64,000 bases of DNA from GCA-001856825 sp038729485. Its GTDB lineage: Archaea > Thermoplasmatota > Thermoplasmata > Thermoplasmatales > GCA-001856825. Numbering within the stretch: the first letter of the stretch is position 1; every line of letters starts with the position of its first letter. The notes under the pieces were generated by a model. The model saw only the letters and a program-made list of their open reading frames with translations. It searched no databases and had not been told where the DNA came from. The DNA is taken from NCBI GenBank assembly GCA_038729485.1, contig JAVYRX010000005.1, positions 20,272 through 84,271 of the forward strand, in the 5' to 3' direction. Shown here one piece after another: positions 62,215 through 64,000 of this stretch. The translations under genes and the position numbers were made by a program.

Positions 62215-63168
62215 TTGATACAAGATTATAAAGACTCAAATGACATAGTTGTGCCGAGTGCGTTGCGGGAGGGCGATACCATAGGAATTATCGCACCTGC
62301 TAGCGCACCGGATATGAAGCAGTTATCAATGTCCGTAAACAAACTTTTAAAGATGGGTTACAAGATATCTCTGGGTCAGAACATTAGAAAGCTTGTTCAA
62401 AGGAACTCCCTGGCGGCCCCATCAGAAGATAGGGCGAGGGAGCTGAATGATGCTTTTAAGGACGACAACATTAAAATGATCCTTTGTGCAAGAGGCGGTT
62501 ACGGTTCCATTCACATACTGCCCTACATAGACTATGACCTGATAAGGGAGAAGCCAAAAATATTCGTCGGCTACAGCGACATAACGGCGCTTCATTTCGC
62601 AATAAACAAACTTTCTGGACTAGTGACCTTCCATGGTCCAATGCCTGCCTCCGACCCGGACGAATACAGCGGCTCTACCTTTAAGAATTTCCTGAATATC
62701 CTCTCAGGCAAATCTAATGACTTATCTGTTTTCGTCAATGTTTTTGTGAAATATATCTTCAAGGGGAAAGTCGAAGGAAGATCGCTTGGCACAAACATAT
62801 CAGTTGGCTCCTCTCTTATAGGGACCCCTTATTTCCCGAATCCCGAAGGTAAAATTTTGTTTTCAGAGGATGCAGGCATAACATCTGGAGATCTCGATCG
62901 TTATTTTTCCGTTATGAAACTCACAGGAATGTTGCCGAAATTTTCAGGATTTGCTTTTGGTGAATTTAGGCAGATAACAGAGATAGAGGAGCCCATGCCA
63001 CCTCTTGAGGATGTCATACAGATGTACATTATGGAACTTGAGAAAACGTCAATCTACGGTTTACCTTTTGGTCACGGCGAAGACCAGATGCTCATTCCCC
63101 TTAACGCGAAGGTATCGATTTCCTCCGAGTATCCATATGTGGAAACGAAGCAAAATGTGGTGGAGTAA
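62215..63168 (+). CDS. S66-family LD-carboxypeptidase/MccF-like protein
   Basis: This 317-residue serine peptidase family member has LREGDTIGIIAPASAP near the N-terminus, LCARGGYGSIHILPYIDYD near residue 87, and VGYSDITALHFAINK near 120, where the nucleophilic serine is expected (GYSD). The glutamate and histidine of the triad should lie in FSEDAGITSGDLDRYF and FGHGEDQM. Substrates are murein tetrapeptides or peptide-nucleotide antibiotics such as microcin C. An archaeon without murein would more likely use it on the latter or on other peptides. A TTG start with GGTGA upstream is used. Confidence 0.9.
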   Translation: MIQDYKDSNDIVVPSALREGDTIGIIAPASAPDMKQLSMSVNKLLKMGYKISLGQNIRKLVQRNSLAAPSEDRARELNDAFKDDNIKMILCARGGYGSIHILPYIDYDLIREKPKIFVGYSDITALHFAINKLSGLVTFHGPMPASDPDEYSGSTFKNFLNILSGKSNDLSVFVNVFVKYIFKGKVEGRSLGTNISVGSSLIGTPYFPNPEGKILFSEDAGITSGDLDRYFSVMKLTGMLPKFSGFAFGEFRQITEIEEPMPPLEDVIQMYIMELEKTSIYGLPFGHGEDQMLIPLNAKVSISSEYPYVETKQNVVE

Positions 63169-63354
63169 CGTTCATGATTTTACTCTCCTCAGAGCTTCAG
63201 GTGGCTGCTATCTGTGAAAGCGTAAATTTAAAGCGCAATCTGGAACAAAGGCTTTCATCACATAATTGAACGTGATAAAAAAGCCACTGACTCAATAACA
63301 TTTGAGCATTTTATTTTAAAGAAAGTTTTTATTTCAACTTTGTTTTGTCTCTAT

Positions 63355-64000
63355 ATGTACCGTAAAGACAAGCCCCCTTATTGGAGATTTCCAAGGGGGG
63401 TCACACGCGCTCTTTCTTTAATTCTCGTAATTTCTCTTGTTTTTTCATCTTTTTTCATCGCATTCAATGAAATTAATCCAGGGGTCGCTGCTTCCTATTT
63501 AGGTACTGTTTCCTCCAAAGAGAATAGCGTCTCTCAATCCGCCGATCCATGGGTTTATCCGACCACTACGATGCAGGAGCCAGGATATACAAACGGAACC
63601 TATATTATGGCTGCACTCAACTCAGTTGGTCATATCAATATATACGATGCTGAGAGCGCGTATAGCTTCTACCTGCTTGACGAGGTATATGATTCTGCAA
63701 CCAACCTTCTCCCGAATGAAACGATTTCCCCGTGGCTTGCAACAAGCTGGACTGAATACAATTTGACGAACATGTCTTCATCCGCTGCTACAAGCACATA
63801 CCTTGGTCTAGCCGGAAGCGGCAACATGACCACATACGATCCTCTGACTGGAGTTTACGAACCTGTGAAGTACGTATACCAGGTCAACATAAGACCAGGA
63901 GTGCAGTGGACTGACTACCAGCCAGGAACAAACACTTACGTGTTTTCAAACCACACATCATTCAACGGGCCTAGCGGCAATCCTCACAGCCATACATACA
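63355..64000 (+). CDS. ABC transporter solute-binding protein, family 5 (peptide type), N-terminal part
   Basis: From the ATG at 63355 the frame is open to the window end, 215 residues. A basic start (MYRKDKPPYWRFPRG) and a hydrophobic segment (residues 19-38, ALSLILVISLVFSSFFIAF, in part) form a signal or anchor. The mature part shows the family-5 pattern: SVGHINIYDAESAYSFYLLD, LLPNETISPWLATSW and VYQVNIRPGVQWTDY. It probably binds oligopeptides or similar solutes. N-x-S/T sequons are frequent. The rest of the gene and any permease genes lie beyond the window. Confidence 0.88.
   Translation, partial: MYRKDKPPYWRFPRGVTRALSLILVISLVFSSFFIAFNEINPGVAASYLGTVSSKENSVSQSADPWVYPTTTMQEPGYTNGTYIMAALNSVGHINIYDAESAYSFYLLDEVYDSATNLLPNETISPWLATSWTEYNLTNMSSSAATSTYLGLAGSGNMTTYDPLTGVYEPVKYVYQVNIRPGVQWTDYQPGTNTYVFSNHTSFNGPSGNPHSHTY

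Overview
The window is about 64 kb of gene-dense, moderately AT-rich archaeal DNA. The gene set points to a Thermoplasmatales-like euryarchaeon. It includes two M1 aminopeptidases of the tricorn-factor type, a fused Kae1-Bud32, exosome Csl4 next to an LSm protein, ABCE1, an archaeal-type adenylate kinase, an archaeal ATP-dependent DNA ligase, RtcB and a WtpABC-type oxyanion transporter. Many starts sit about 25-30 bases after a TATA-like box without a Shine-Dalgarno, which suggests leaderless transcripts. Internal operon genes use GGAGG or GGTGA sites. That the organism is acidophilic is an inference from this affinity. I saw no rRNA, tRNA, CRISPR array, insertion sequence or phage gene.

Positions 1-8796 hold tetrapyrrole synthesis. 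A partial radical SAM gene runs off the left edge. On the minus strand follow a SPASM radical SAM protein, a small membrane protein, hemL, hemC, hemD, hemA and hemB. On the plus strand, divergently, are hemE and hemH. Together they cover glutamyl-tRNA to coproporphyrinogen III plus iron insertion. The decarboxylation and oxidation steps have no classical enzyme here and may be filled by the radical SAM protein and the membrane protein. A HEAT-repeat M1 aminopeptidase and an acetate-transporter-like protein follow.

Positions 12101-27751 hold the most striking content, a dissimilatory sulfur system in two divergent blocks. The minus block runs dsrC, a small zinc-ribbon-like gene, dsrA, dsrB, dsrM, dsrK, cobA and a precorrin-2 dehydrogenase, so sulfite reductase, its membrane partner and its siroheme supply form one unit. 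The plus block runs aprB, aprA, qmoA, qmoB, qmoC, giving APS reductase and its quinone-interacting complex. Between them are a DsrE-like gene, a cysteine-rich HTH_10 (Bat-type) regulator and long intergenic regions with clear stem-loops. No sat, dsrD or dsrJOP is in the window. The DsrB siroheme-cluster cysteines look unlike those of usual DsrB.

Positions 27761-49165 hold housekeeping genes: adenylate kinase, glutamate dehydrogenase, spermidine synthase, RdgB, Kae1-Bud32, LSm, a small unlisted coiled-coil ORF, Csl4, a METTL5-like methyltransferase, ornithine carbamoyltransferase, succinyl-CoA synthetase and a tricorn F2/F3-like aminopeptidase. Two uncharacterised proteins, ABCE1, a thiolase-like protein lacking its nucleophilic cysteine with a DUF35 partner, and a hydroxyacyl-CoA dehydrogenase/thiolase pair complete this stretch.

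Positions 49344-64000 hold DNA ligase, pyrD-pyrK, an A24 prepilin peptidase, RtcB, then molybdate/tungstate uptake and cofactor genes (wtpABC-like, two moeA of which one is fused to a binding-protein-like domain, moaB, moaC). An S66 LD-carboxypeptidase-like protein and the start of a family-5 solute-binding protein end the window.
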